Assembly (NCBI GenBank): GCA_021797295.1
Contig: JAKAAA010000064.1
Span: 1-6,136, forward strand
DNA from: Thermoplasmata archaeon
GTDB taxonomy: Archaea > Thermoplasmatota > Thermoplasmata > Thermoplasmatales > Thermoplasmataceae
DNA length: 6,136 nucleotides
Direction: 5' to 3'
Shown: positions 1 through 5,337 of the stretch, piece by piece
Numbering within the stretch: position 1 is the stretch's first letter
Layout: the number at the start of each line of letters is the position of its first letter
Notes under the pieces: model-generated
What the model was told of the DNA's origin: nothing
Seen by the model: only the letters and a program-made list of their open reading frames with translations
Databases searched by the model: none
Made by a program: the position numbers and the translations under genes

Positions 1-1
1 T

Positions 2-1039
2 TTAAGTCCTGATATATCTTCTATCCCTTATCTATGGATTCTTTTAATATTGCCTTATATGCTCTTCGTATTCCTATTCGAGTACAGAGGAATTAAGGTA
101 TCTTTGAACTATGCATTAATAGCCGGAATAATAGAAGTTTCATTCCTGATGGCCACAAGCATAATTCTCATAGTTATGGCAGGGTCATCCAATACTCTTA
201 ACACTTTTACGTTAAAGTTTACTGATGGTAGCATAGCGCCCATATTTCTTGGCTTTATTATAGGGATAACAACTCTGTCTGGCTCAGGTTCTGTAGTAGC
301 GCTGGGTGAGGAGTCCAAAAACCCGAAGAAATTCATTCCCAGGTCCATGGTCTGGGTAATGCTTCTAAATTTAAGTATTATAATGATAACTTATGCATTA
401 ACAGTATCATGGGGCGCTTCCAACATGGCTTCTTTTGCAACTTCCCCTGATCCGGGAATTATAGTGTTCCACCAAAAATTGGGATTTATAGTGGCCATGA
501 TTTTTGTTGCAATTATCTACAATAGTTATCTGATGTTCGGCCTGGCAATAAACAATTCTGTTTCTAGAACCATGTATGCTATGGCAAGGGATGGAATATT
601 ACCCAGATGGCTTCATGCAACCCATAAAAAATATAAATCACCGCATAGAATATTGATGCTGATAACAGTAGCCGGATTTGCATTCGCAATTATAAACGGT
701 ATATTCTTTGGTCCTTTCGATGGAGGAGTATACCCATTTGTAATGATAGGCATCATGCTGTTACTGGTACATCTAATCAACAATGTGGGGCTAGGGATAT
801 TTATTAAGAAGCACCATCACCATTTTTCTATTCTGTACCACCTGGTAATTCCGGTTATAGCCTCAGCTTTGATAATTGTCGCCATATATTATACCGTTAT
901 ACCTTTCCCGGGATTTCCCTATGGAGTATATGCAGTAGTAGCGGCGATATGGGTTGTGCTTGGAATTGTTTATACGGAAATAAGAGCTAAGAAAGTGGGA
1001 GATATAGCAACAGTGAATATAGACAGGGATAAAATATAA
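2..1039 (+). CDS. APC-family amino acid permease, C-terminal part (5' end outside window)
   Basis: The reading frame is open from base 2, so the gene begins before the window; the first in-window TTG at 50 is not its start. The visible 345 residues are largely hydrophobic, with helices at roughly residues 8-27, 36-61, 77-92, 116-136, 158-180, 217-237, 244-267, 278-300 and 305-326. Two family hallmarks are present. One is the glycine-rich stretch ending in ALGEESKNPKKFIPR (about 99-113), the usual 'eEtknP...iPr' loop of amino acid-polyamine-organocation transporters. The other is the cytoplasmic MARDGILPRWL (194-204) followed by SPHR. It should be an integral membrane transporter importing or exchanging amino acids or amines, driven by an ion gradient. 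The substrate cannot be read from the sequence. The loop after the seventh visible helix has a run of four histidines (KKHHHHF). It converges on the vapBC pair and shares no operon with it. Confidence 0.9.
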   Translation, partial: LSPDISSIPYLWILLILPYMLFVFLFEYRGIKVSLNYALIAGIIEVSFLMATSIILIVMAGSSNTLNTFTLKFTDGSIAPIFLGFIIGITTLSGSGSVVALGEESKNPKKFIPRSMVWVMLLNLSIIMITYALTVSWGASNMASFATSPDPGIIVFHQKLGFIVAMIFVAIIYNSYLMFGLAINNSVSRTMYAMARDGILPRWLHATHKKYKSPHRILMLITVAGFAFAIINGIFFGPFDGGVYPFVMIGIMLLLVHLINNVGLGIFIKKHHHHFSILYHLVIPVIASALIIVAIYYTVIPFPGFPYGVYAVVAAIWVVLGIVYTEIRAKKVGDIATVNIDRDKI

Positions 1040-1069
1040 TTTTTTTCAATTTTATGGGTATAAAATTTT
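1040..1069 (+). terminator. Oligo-T tract plus A/T hairpin after the permease
   Basis: The permease stop codon is followed at once by seven T (1040-1046), the kind of oligo-T signal that ends archaeal transcripts. A perfect inverted repeat follows: AATTTTAT (1048-1055), loop GGGT, ATAAAATT (1060-1067), then more T. The position at the 3' end of a convergent gene supports a terminator role. The hairpin is pure A/T, so the T-run may matter more than the stem. Confidence 0.55.
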
Positions 1070-1097
1070 GCAGAGCTGCCACTATTGTTCTAGATAA

Positions 1098-1117
1098 AAT
1101 GCTTAATTCCCAGCATT
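1098..1117 (-). terminator. Inverted repeat in the permease/vapC1 convergent gap, possible vapC1 terminator
   Basis: The arms AATGCT (1098-1103) and AGCATT (1112-1117) are perfect and enclose an 8-base loop. On the minus strand the second arm runs into a short T-run, about 20-40 bases past the vapC1 stop. A terminator is plausible from position, but the stem is only 6 bp and could be chance in AT-rich DNA. Confidence 0.25.
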
Positions 1118-1135
1118 AATATTAGATTGCATAGG

Positions 1136-1576
1136 TTATAGCACTGTTTCAATGCCGAGCTTTTTGGCAATAGTATTAAGTTCAACATCAGCGGTAAAAA
1201 ATTTATCTCCTTTCGCTTCTATACAGGTTTCCAGTTGGATGGCATCTACTATGTACACATGTTGTTCAAAAACCACTTTTATAGCTTTTCTGATTATCTG
1301 GCTCGTAACGGGAAATATTTCAACAGAGTTGGAACGTTCAAGCACATTTAACTCTCTTGACATTGCCTGAAACCTATTCATGGCATCAAGCCCAAATTTT
1401 CTCGCGTACTTATCAAAAACAACAGCAGCCTCACCGAGATTGATTTCAGATATGCAAAATACAGTCTCGCCTTGATGTGCAAGCTGAAAATAACTATCTG
1501 TTATATCAGTGCCATCTTCATTAACATATCTTTTAACCAGAATGCTGGTATCAAGATAAATTCGAGTTTCTTTCAT
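1136..1576 (-). CDS. vapC: VapC-type PIN-domain toxin (intact)
   Basis: A 146-residue PIN-domain protein, the normal length for VapC toxins, which are Mg2+-dependent ribonucleases cutting tRNA or rRNA. The acidic active-site residues can be placed: D9 in the N-terminal strand (IYLDTS), E44 and E49 in the region ISEINLGEA, D111 in the motif VDAIQLET, and D130 in FFTAD. The full set suggests a catalytically competent toxin. The start overlaps the end of vapB by 26 bases, so the two genes are translated from one transcript. The ATG is preceded only by a weak GA-rich stretch, which suggests coupling to vapB translation. The RNA target is unknown. Confidence 0.88.
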   Translation of the reverse strand: MKETRIYLDTSILVKRYVNEDGTDITDSYFQLAHQGETVFCISEINLGEAAVVFDKYARKFGLDAMNRFQAMSRELNVLERSNSVEIFPVTSQIIRKAIKVVFEQHVYIVDAIQLETCIEAKGDKFFTADVELNTIAKKLGIETVL

Positions 1577-1835
1577 TTCTCATTTCCCTGATTTGTGTCT
1601 CTGATTGAACTTTTCCGGTGAGATTGGGCCTGTTCTTCTTTATATCCTCTGGACTTACATATCTGCAGTCAAGGCTCAGTTCATTGCATATATCTTCAAT
1701 AATCTCTGATGTGGAAAGACTTCTAAGGGATTTTTCAATATAATCACTTAAAGTTTTTCCCCTTTTTAATAAAACTACCTTCGCATTATTCACCACCGGC
1801 TTTTCCACCGATACTGTTATTTTAGTTTTAACCAT
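1551..1835 (-). CDS. vapB: VapB-type antitoxin with ribbon-helix-helix N-terminus
   Basis: A 94-residue small charged protein directly upstream of, and overlapping, the PIN toxin. The N-terminus fits a ribbon-helix-helix DNA-binding domain: strand KTKITVSV (3-10), helix about 12-25, turn at G26, then helix TLSDYIEKSLRSL (28-40). The C-terminal half is polar, with the region DIKKNRPNLTGKV (64-76) and an Arg/Glu/Asn-rich tail, as expected for a toxin-wrapping segment. It should neutralise the adjacent VapC and, as the complex, repress its own promoter. The assignment rests mainly on gene order and fold pattern, because antitoxins diverge quickly. No Shine-Dalgarno is visible, so the transcript is probably leaderless. 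A decayed paralogue lies about 400 bases upstream. Confidence 0.8.
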   Translation of the reverse strand: MVKTKITVSVEKPVVNNAKVVLLKRGKTLSDYIEKSLRSLSTSEIIEDICNELSLDCRYVSPEDIKKNRPNLTGKVQSETQIREMRNERNSNLS

Positions 1836-1868
1836 ATAGCCGTATATACAGCTTACTGTATTAAATCT
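1836..1868 (-). promoter_or_regulatory. vapB promoter with overlapping palindromic operator
   Basis: Read on the minus strand, a TATA-like TTTAATA sits about 24-30 bases before the vapB ATG, right for a leaderless start. Overlapping and following it is the inverted repeat ATACAG-TAAG-CTGTAT (1846-1861), 6-bp perfect arms with a 4-base spacer. Binding there by the VapB ribbon-helix-helix dimer would block transcription factor or polymerase access, the usual autoregulation of type II modules. The binding itself is inferred. Confidence 0.5.
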
Positions 1869-1964
1869 TTCTGTAGAATATTAGTTTTTATATACAGACG
1901 ATAGAAAAGTAGCTATATTATCCGGAAAATATAATACATTTGTTTTCCAGCTATCCATGTGCGG

Positions 1965-2170
1965 AGAAATTTAAGTTTCTGCAACTTCTCACTTCCCAAA
2001 TTTTTATCCCTGATTGAATTTTCCATGTGAGGCTGGTTCTGTTTTATATGCCCTCTTGACTCACATATTCACAGTCAAGGCATAATTCAATACACATATT
2101 CCGAATAATTTTAGATGGAGGTTCTAAGAGATTTTTAATATAATTACTCGTAATTTTCCTCTTTTTAGCC
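1965..2170 (-). pseudogene. Decayed duplicate of vapB with the first codons of vapC
   Basis: Across about 205 bases this segment matches the intact vapB 3' part and the first codons of vapC (about 1555-1768). Clear anchors are CTGATTGAA (2010-2018 against 1601-1609), CAGTCAAGGC (2072-2081 against 1666-1675), and a TTCTAAG block (2122 against 1721). The offset between the copies drifts 409, 406, 401, so indels that are not multiples of three have destroyed the frame. The part encoding the N-terminal DNA-binding strand is absent: similarity stops near 2170, just before the promoter of the second module. The vapC similarity covers only about seven codons. It is a tandem paralogue that lost its toxin and then its frame. 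No product is expected. Confidence 0.8.
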
Positions 2171-2190
2171 ACAATTAAGTAACGAAAAAA

Positions 2191-2219
2191 TTAATATTAT
2201 GTTTAAACATAAACAGAAT
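2191..2219 (+). promoter_or_regulatory. Promoter and palindromic operator of the second vapBC module
   Basis: TTAATATTA (2191-2199) is TATA-like and lies about 25 bases before the ATG at 2220. Overlapping its end is a perfect 14-bp palindrome, TATGTTTAAACATA (2198-2211), between the TATA-like box and the start. This is the expected layout for antitoxin autorepression on a leaderless transcript. A half-site-like TATGTTCAAA begins at 2218, inside the start of the gene. Confidence 0.5.
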
Positions 2220-2440
2220 ATGTTCAAAACCATAACTATAAAAATACGGTTTATGATAAACTAATTAAGGTCAAACAACCAGATGAGGGCTTCAGTGAAT
2301 TGCTTGATACGCTGGTACAATCGGAAGATAAGAGGAATGTTCTTTTATCACTTCGAGGCAGTATAAGCTTTACAGATAAAGAGGCAATGTTAAGAGAAAG
2401 TCAGGAAAGACGTTGGGAGAGAAGAATATGGTATACATAA
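2220..2440 (+). pseudogene. VapB antitoxin of DUF217 type, interrupted by a one-base frameshift
   Basis: From the ATG at 2220 the frame gives MFKTITIK and then hits a stop within 15 codons. Shifting one base at the A-run 2240-2244 gives a continuous antitoxin-like protein: NTVYDKLIKVKQPDEGFSELLDTL, then LRGSISFTDKEAM and an Arg/Glu-rich tail ending RRIWYT at the TAA 2438-2440. The pattern 'KTITI..vYdkL..lK...EsFSe.l..L' followed by 'l.GS.s' is typical of the DUF217 family of VapB antitoxins, and the joined length of about 73 residues is normal. One extra A, or a -1 slip on the AAA codon at 2241-2243, would restore it. The alternatives are a true mutation, a homopolymer sequencing error, or slippage. 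Mutation is favoured because the partner toxin is also broken. Confidence 0.72.
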
Positions 2441-2669
2441 ATATTCAAAGGGTAAGGAGCAAATCTACGTGATTCCAGTAATAAATTATACTAAAGAAGA
2501 TGCGGATTTATCCTCCAACCTGGAAGTATTTGCGGAAAATAATGGAAAAGCTGTTCCCAGAATGGATGCGATGATAGCTTCGGTAGCTATCAATAATAAT
2601 AGTCATTTATTAACACTTGATAATCACTTCAAAATCTTTACGGAGATAGGCCTTAAATTATTTGATTAA
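2428..2669 (+). pseudogene. VapC PIN toxin remnant with internal deletion
   Basis: The original start is probably the ATG at 2428, overlapping the end of the antitoxin by 13 bases and reading MVYI, the usual beginning of such toxins. Their next residue is normally the first catalytic Asp. Here the frame instead runs into a stop at 2470-2472. A second frame, open through KYSKGKEQIYVIPV and continuing to the TAA at 2667-2669, is the C-terminal half of a PIN domain, with RMDAMIASVAINNN and LLTLDNHF carrying the two late acidic residues. A GTG at 2469 could start a 66-residue fragment. The first Asp, the middle Glu and roughly 50-70 residues between them are missing, and the two parts are out of frame. 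A deletion next to base 2440 explains this. It should be inactive as a nuclease. Confidence 0.75.
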
Positions 2670-2766
2670 TTTTTAAATCTACTGGGTGGTTATCAAAATT
2701 TTAAACCTCGTACTTCAGTATATTATTGCCCATATACTTTATACATCAGTCCGTTGTTCTAAATGG

Positions 2767-4083
2767 TCATGCATTTTTTAAAGTATCTGATTTAAATAAA
2801 GCCCAAATCCAGAATGGGATATACTGTATCAAAATGCCATTGATTGATTCTTTTCCCTCATAATCATATGTTATTATTTTCCCGGTATTCAAACCGAGAT
2901 TCGTTGCGGCCTCCACAAGGGCAGATGTTTCCCTTGATCTGGCACTGGAATCAGACACCTCGTAAGAAACCTGTATGAGTTCCGTGGTTTTACCTTTAAG
3001 AATAAAATCTACTTCCTTGCCCGATTTCAGCCTGAGATAATTTATACGATCTGTAGTGGAAACATTTCTCAATAATTCCATGAAAACTGCGTTCTCCAGT
3101 GCCCTTCCCTTATCAATGTCAGAGAAAAGCCTGGAAATTCCTATGTCTGTTATATAGGTCTTTGATTGCATAGCTATACGCTTTCTGACACTCTTTTCAT
3201 ATTTCTCAAGTATATCCACAAGAAAAACCGATCTAGAATAATCAAGAAAATTTAACAGTGTTATCCTGCTAATCCCTCTTCCGGTACTTCTAAAATAATT
3301 GAGCGCCTTTACTGAACTGAAATATGACGCATAGCTACTGGAAAGAATTCTGAGAAAGATGTTTAACTCACCTATTTCTCTAACTCCGTATCTTCTCACA
3401 ATATCCCTGAAGAAAATTGCGTCAAAGTAGGATGAAAGGAGCTCAAGCTTCCTTGAAACTTCATGTGTCATGGCTATCTCCGGAAATGACCCATATTCTA
3501 AAAAATCATCCATTATCTTGAATATAATTCCCTTTTCGATAGAATATTTCTGCAATTTGTTAATTTTTACTCCCTTTGCGGCCACATATTCTTTAAAGGA
3601 GAATGGATAAACAGTATAGGTAAGATTTCTGCCTGCAAGCGAAGTAGCTATTTCGCTACTTAACAATTCAGAAGATGAACCAGAGACAATAATTCTGTAT
3701 TTTCCGGTATCATAGATTTTTCTGACCCATTTATACCAGTTTTCAACAACCTGAATTTCATCAAGAAAAAGGTATATAGTCCCATCAGGATTGAGGAGTT
3801 CTTTATGAGCAATGAGAAGCTTGTCAAGCTCAGAGGCAACTACTCCCACAAGTCTCTCGTTTTCAAAATTCGCATAAATAATATTGTCATCCTTGACGCC
3901 TTTTTTTAAAAGTTCATTCATGCACTGGAACATGAGATAGGTTTTACCAGACCGTCTTGAACCGGCAATTGCAATTATCTTATTCGTTTCCAAATCAATG
4001 TGTATATCACGCTCTACCATATTGGGTATTTTATATTCCTTCCAGAACGTTAAAATGTATTTGAAATCATCAATTGTAACCAT
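2767..4083 (-). CDS. AAA-type ATPase with DUF4143 C-terminal domain
   Basis: A 438-residue single-gene ATPase of the kind common and highly variable in archaea. The Walker A motif is GSRRSGKT (41-48) and the Walker B is LFLDE (105-109). A sensor-like stretch VSGSSSELL (133-141) leads to a conserved LAGR (149-152) and YPFSFKEY (159-166), which together mark the AAA_14 (PF13173) class. A helical middle (about 175-300) is followed by a C-terminal DUF4143 (PF13635) domain with GRALENAVFMEL (326-337), GKEVDFIL (355-362) and LIQV (369-372). These resemble the E...D...(E/Q)xK core of restriction-endonuclease-like folds, with Q371 where a catalytic residue often lies. The length is normal and the gene looks intact. 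The family's cellular role is not established; DNA-linked or selfish/defence roles have been guessed from its patchy distribution. It is monocistronic, with an unusual repeat-flanked promoter. Confidence 0.88.
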   Translation of the reverse strand: MVTIDDFKYILTFWKEYKIPNMVERDIHIDLETNKIIAIAGSRRSGKTYLMFQCMNELLKKGVKDDNIIYANFENERLVGVVASELDKLLIAHKELLNPDGTIYLFLDEIQVVENWYKWVRKIYDTGKYRIIVSGSSSELLSSEIATSLAGRNLTYTVYPFSFKEYVAAKGVKINKLQKYSIEKGIIFKIMDDFLEYGSFPEIAMTHEVSRKLELLSSYFDAIFFRDIVRRYGVREIGELNIFLRILSSSYASYFSSVKALNYFRSTGRGISRITLLNFLDYSRSVFLVDILEKYEKSVRKRIAMQSKTYITDIGISRLFSDIDKGRALENAVFMELLRNVSTTDRINYLRLKSGKEVDFILKGKTTELIQVSYEVSDSSARSRETSALVEAATNLGLNTGKIITYDYEGKESINGILIQYIPFWIWALFKSDTLKNA

Positions 4084-4141
4084 TATTGTATAGTATACTG
4101 TACATATTCTTATATTTTATGTATACTATACTGTACATATT
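4084..4141 (-). promoter_or_regulatory. ATPase promoter flanked by tandem operator-like repeats
   Basis: On the minus strand an A/T-rich TATA-like element (ATAAAATATAAG, about 4110-4121) lies about 30 bases before the ATG at 4083, giving a leaderless or very short leader. It is bracketed by two copies of a 22-base repeat, one at the start-site position and one just upstream. Proteins bound to both copies would sandwich the TATA box, so strong repression is likely. Confidence 0.5.
4087..4141. repeat. Two 22-bp direct repeats, 33-bp period, each partly palindromic
   Basis: Copies at 4087-4108 and 4120-4141 are identical except for one base (G at 4093, C at 4126); the last 15 bases (TATACTGTACATATT) match exactly. 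The period is 33 bp, close to three helical turns, so both copies face the same side of the DNA. Within copy 1, the 18 bases 4087-4104 form a near-perfect palindrome (16 of 18 positions) around AGTATACT. Copy 2 is less symmetric (14 of 18). Confidence 0.85.
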
Positions 4142-4286
4142 TGGCAATTCATAATAGGTCAGAGAAAATTATGTATATCAGTATGTAAGGGTGAAATGGG
4201 AAAATTTTGCTCATACATATCTGTTTTTAATCTTCAGGAGGTGATGATAGTTGTTACAATAAAATTTATACTACTATTTACCGCTA

Positions 4287-4315
4287 AAATGATATCATTT
4301 AATTCAGATCTGAAT
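4287..4315. repeat. Two abutting perfect 14-bp palindromes
   Basis: AAATGATATCATTT (4287-4300) and ATTCAGATCTGAAT (4302-4315) are each perfectly self-complementary and are separated by one base. Their centres are 15 bp apart. They lie in the gap between the methyltransferase 3' end and the ATPase promoter, away from any start codon I trust. They could be paired protein-binding sites or the scar of an inserted element. The function is unknown. Confidence 0.75.
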
Positions 4316-4321
4316 GGAGAG

Positions 4322-4366
4322 TGACTTCTTCCCCAAGCTAACGCATGGAGCTTCCCGCTTCTATGT
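4322..4366 (-). mobile_element. Possible relic of an IS200/IS605-type element end
   Basis: On the minus strand this stretch contains GAAGCGGGAAGCTCC, then ATGCGTTAGCTTGGGGAAG, then a GTCAC. That recalls the right-end/guide-RNA hairpin found after tnpB in many archaeal IS200/IS605 elements: a GGAAGC lead, a hairpin with a GTTA loop, then GGGGAAG and a TCAC-like end. The hairpin CCATGC-GTTA-GCTTGG has one mismatch. No tnpA or tnpB coding remnant is visible on either side, so at best this is a solo end. The resemblance is from memory of the family and is not an alignment. Confidence 0.3.
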
Positions 4367-4410
4367 TAAATATCTCATCAAAGTTCTCATGAATTGCAAG
4401 GAGACACCAT

Positions 4411-5166
4411 TTATTTTTCTGCTATTACACGCAGGCGCTTGTAATCAATATACCATTGACCATTCCTGTAAAGAATTGGACGGCACAATTCAATTACATT
4501 CTGAATTACATTTGAACGATCAGGAAGATCTAAATCCTGCAAATAACTTCCGGCAAATCCATTGAGCCAGTGCACGAGACCTAGTTCACCGTCAGGCATA
4601 GCAGTTGGACGACTGAAATGAAGTGCATAGGTTGTCTGGAAACCATATTTTTCCAGTAAAGAAGTGTATTCCCCGATGCTCGGAAAATACCAGGGATTTT
4701 TATTCCTTGTACTTATCCCTAACTCACTCAAAGTACGCTCTAGGGCATCTATAACTACTCCTACATTTCCCTTTCCCCCGAACTCAGCCACGAAACGTCC
4801 TCCGGGCAGTAAGATACTCCATATACCTTCTGTGACCTTTGAGGGATTCTTCATCCAGTGCAATGCTGCATTGGAAAAAACTGCATTGAACTGCTGATTC
4901 ATGTCAAGTTCCTCAGCATTGCCGACTATAAATGTTATGTGGGGGTATTTTTTGCGGGCCTGTTGAATCATAGTAACTGACTGGTCTATGCCCATGACCG
5001 ATGCTCCTGACTCGGCTATCTCATGAGTAAGGTCACCGGTTCCACACCCTAAATCAAGTATTTTTTCTCCGGGTTTGGGGTCCAGTAATGATATTACGCC
5101 TTTCCCCAATTCTGATACATAGCCTAACTTGTTATCATAATGCTCTGCATTCCAATCATTTACCAT
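4411..5166 (-). CDS. Class I SAM-dependent methyltransferase (Tam/UbiE-like)
   Basis: A 251-residue soluble methyltransferase of the Rossmann type. Motif I is ILDLGCGTGDL (36-46), the acidic residue ending the second strand is D61 in MGIDQS, the NAEEL segment (83-87) contacts the adenine region, motif IV is FNAVFSNAALHWM (93-105), and motif V is LLPGGRFVAEFG (119-130). Spacing between motifs and the SNAALHW signature match the Methyltransf_11/25 group that includes trans-aconitate methyltransferase. The C-terminal half (140-251), which sets the acceptor, has several Trp and Tyr residues and no motif I can assign, so the substrate is likely a small molecule but unknown. The ATG at 5166 is favoured because a GGGGA precedes it by about six bases. 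The gene stands alone, divergent from the SRPBCC gene. Confidence 0.88.
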   Translation of the reverse strand: MVNDWNAEHYDNKLGYVSELGKGVISLLDPKPGEKILDLGCGTGDLTHEIAESGASVMGIDQSVTMIQQARKKYPHITFIVGNAEELDMNQQFNAVFSNAALHWMKNPSKVTEGIWSILLPGGRFVAEFGGKGNVGVVIDALERTLSELGISTRNKNPWYFPSIGEYTSLLEKYGFQTTYALHFSRPTAMPDGELGLVHWLNGFAGSYLQDLDLPDRSNVIQNVIELCRPILYRNGQWYIDYKRLRVIAEK

Positions 5167-5171
5167 CTGAT

Positions 5172-5200
5172 TCCCCTATATAGAATGCTCTTATAATTTA
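5172..5200 (-). promoter_or_regulatory. Methyltransferase promoter and ribosome-binding site
   Basis: On the minus strand AAATTATAAG (about 5191-5200) is TATA-like and would start transcription almost at the ATG. A nearer AGGGGA (5172-5177) resembles a Shine-Dalgarno site and CTATATAG lies at 5176-5183. A leaderless start and a short leader using the GGGGA are both possible; they imply different start sites. Confidence 0.4.
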
Positions 5201-5227
5201 GAAATTTTCTGGTTTCCAGCGGGCAAC

Positions 5228-5244
5228 ACTCTTGAAGCAAGAGT
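5228..5244. promoter_or_regulatory. Perfect 7-bp inverted repeat in the divergent intergenic region
   Basis: ACTCTTG (5228-5234), loop AAG, CAAGAGT (5238-5244). It lies about 30 bases upstream of the methyltransferase TATA-like box and about 140 bases before the SRPBCC start. It is more G+C-rich than its surroundings. It is likely a regulator-binding site for the methyltransferase promoter, or a stable RNA hairpin if transcribed. No gene occupies the flanking 5167-5381 gap. Confidence 0.4.
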
Positions 5245-5337
5245 CTGAATATGAAATAATTAGACATCTGACTATTACATGGTTTCTGAAGGTTTATTTA
5301 ATTATTATATTAGCCCAGAGGATGAAATAAATAATAA

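Larger units (their letters stand above)
4084..4410. other. 327-base intergenic region between ATPase start and methyltransferase end
   Basis: No convincing gene lies here. From left to right it holds the ATPase promoter with its 33-bp-period repeats (to 4141), about 90 bases without recognisable structure, and a ribosome-binding-like AGGAGGTGATG at 4236-4246 leading into a 26-codon reading frame of doubtful meaning. Then come the twin palindromes (4287-4315), the transposon-end-like hairpin (about 4322-4366), and the region just past the methyltransferase stop. The density of symmetric elements suggests a past insertion point. Confidence 0.6.

Noticed and set aside
109..348. 79-codon minus-strand frame
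   Set aside because: Antisense to the permease, with no family resemblance.
1152..1370. 72-codon plus-strand frame
   Set aside because: Antisense to the intact PIN toxin, whose catalytic residues are all present on the other strand.
1924..1948. GGAAAA...TTTTCC inverted repeat in the gap between vapB and its fossil copy
   Set aside because: Six-base A/T-heavy arms with a 13-base loop are expected by chance here, and it sits at no start or end of a gene.
2670..2766. Possible terminator or small RNA between the toxin remnant and the ATPase end
   Set aside because: Only short T-runs are present; no stem good enough to call.
4087..4141. CRISPR-like repeat-spacer pattern
   Set aside because: Only two copies with an 11-base gap and a palindromic core; the position across a promoter fits operators, not a CRISPR array.
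4314..4565. 83-codon plus-strand frame near the twin palindromes
   Set aside because: More than half lies antisense to the well-supported methyltransferase, and the translation shows no recognisable motif.
4664..4897. 77-codon plus-strand frame
   Set aside because: Entirely antisense to the methyltransferase motif region; a coding shadow.
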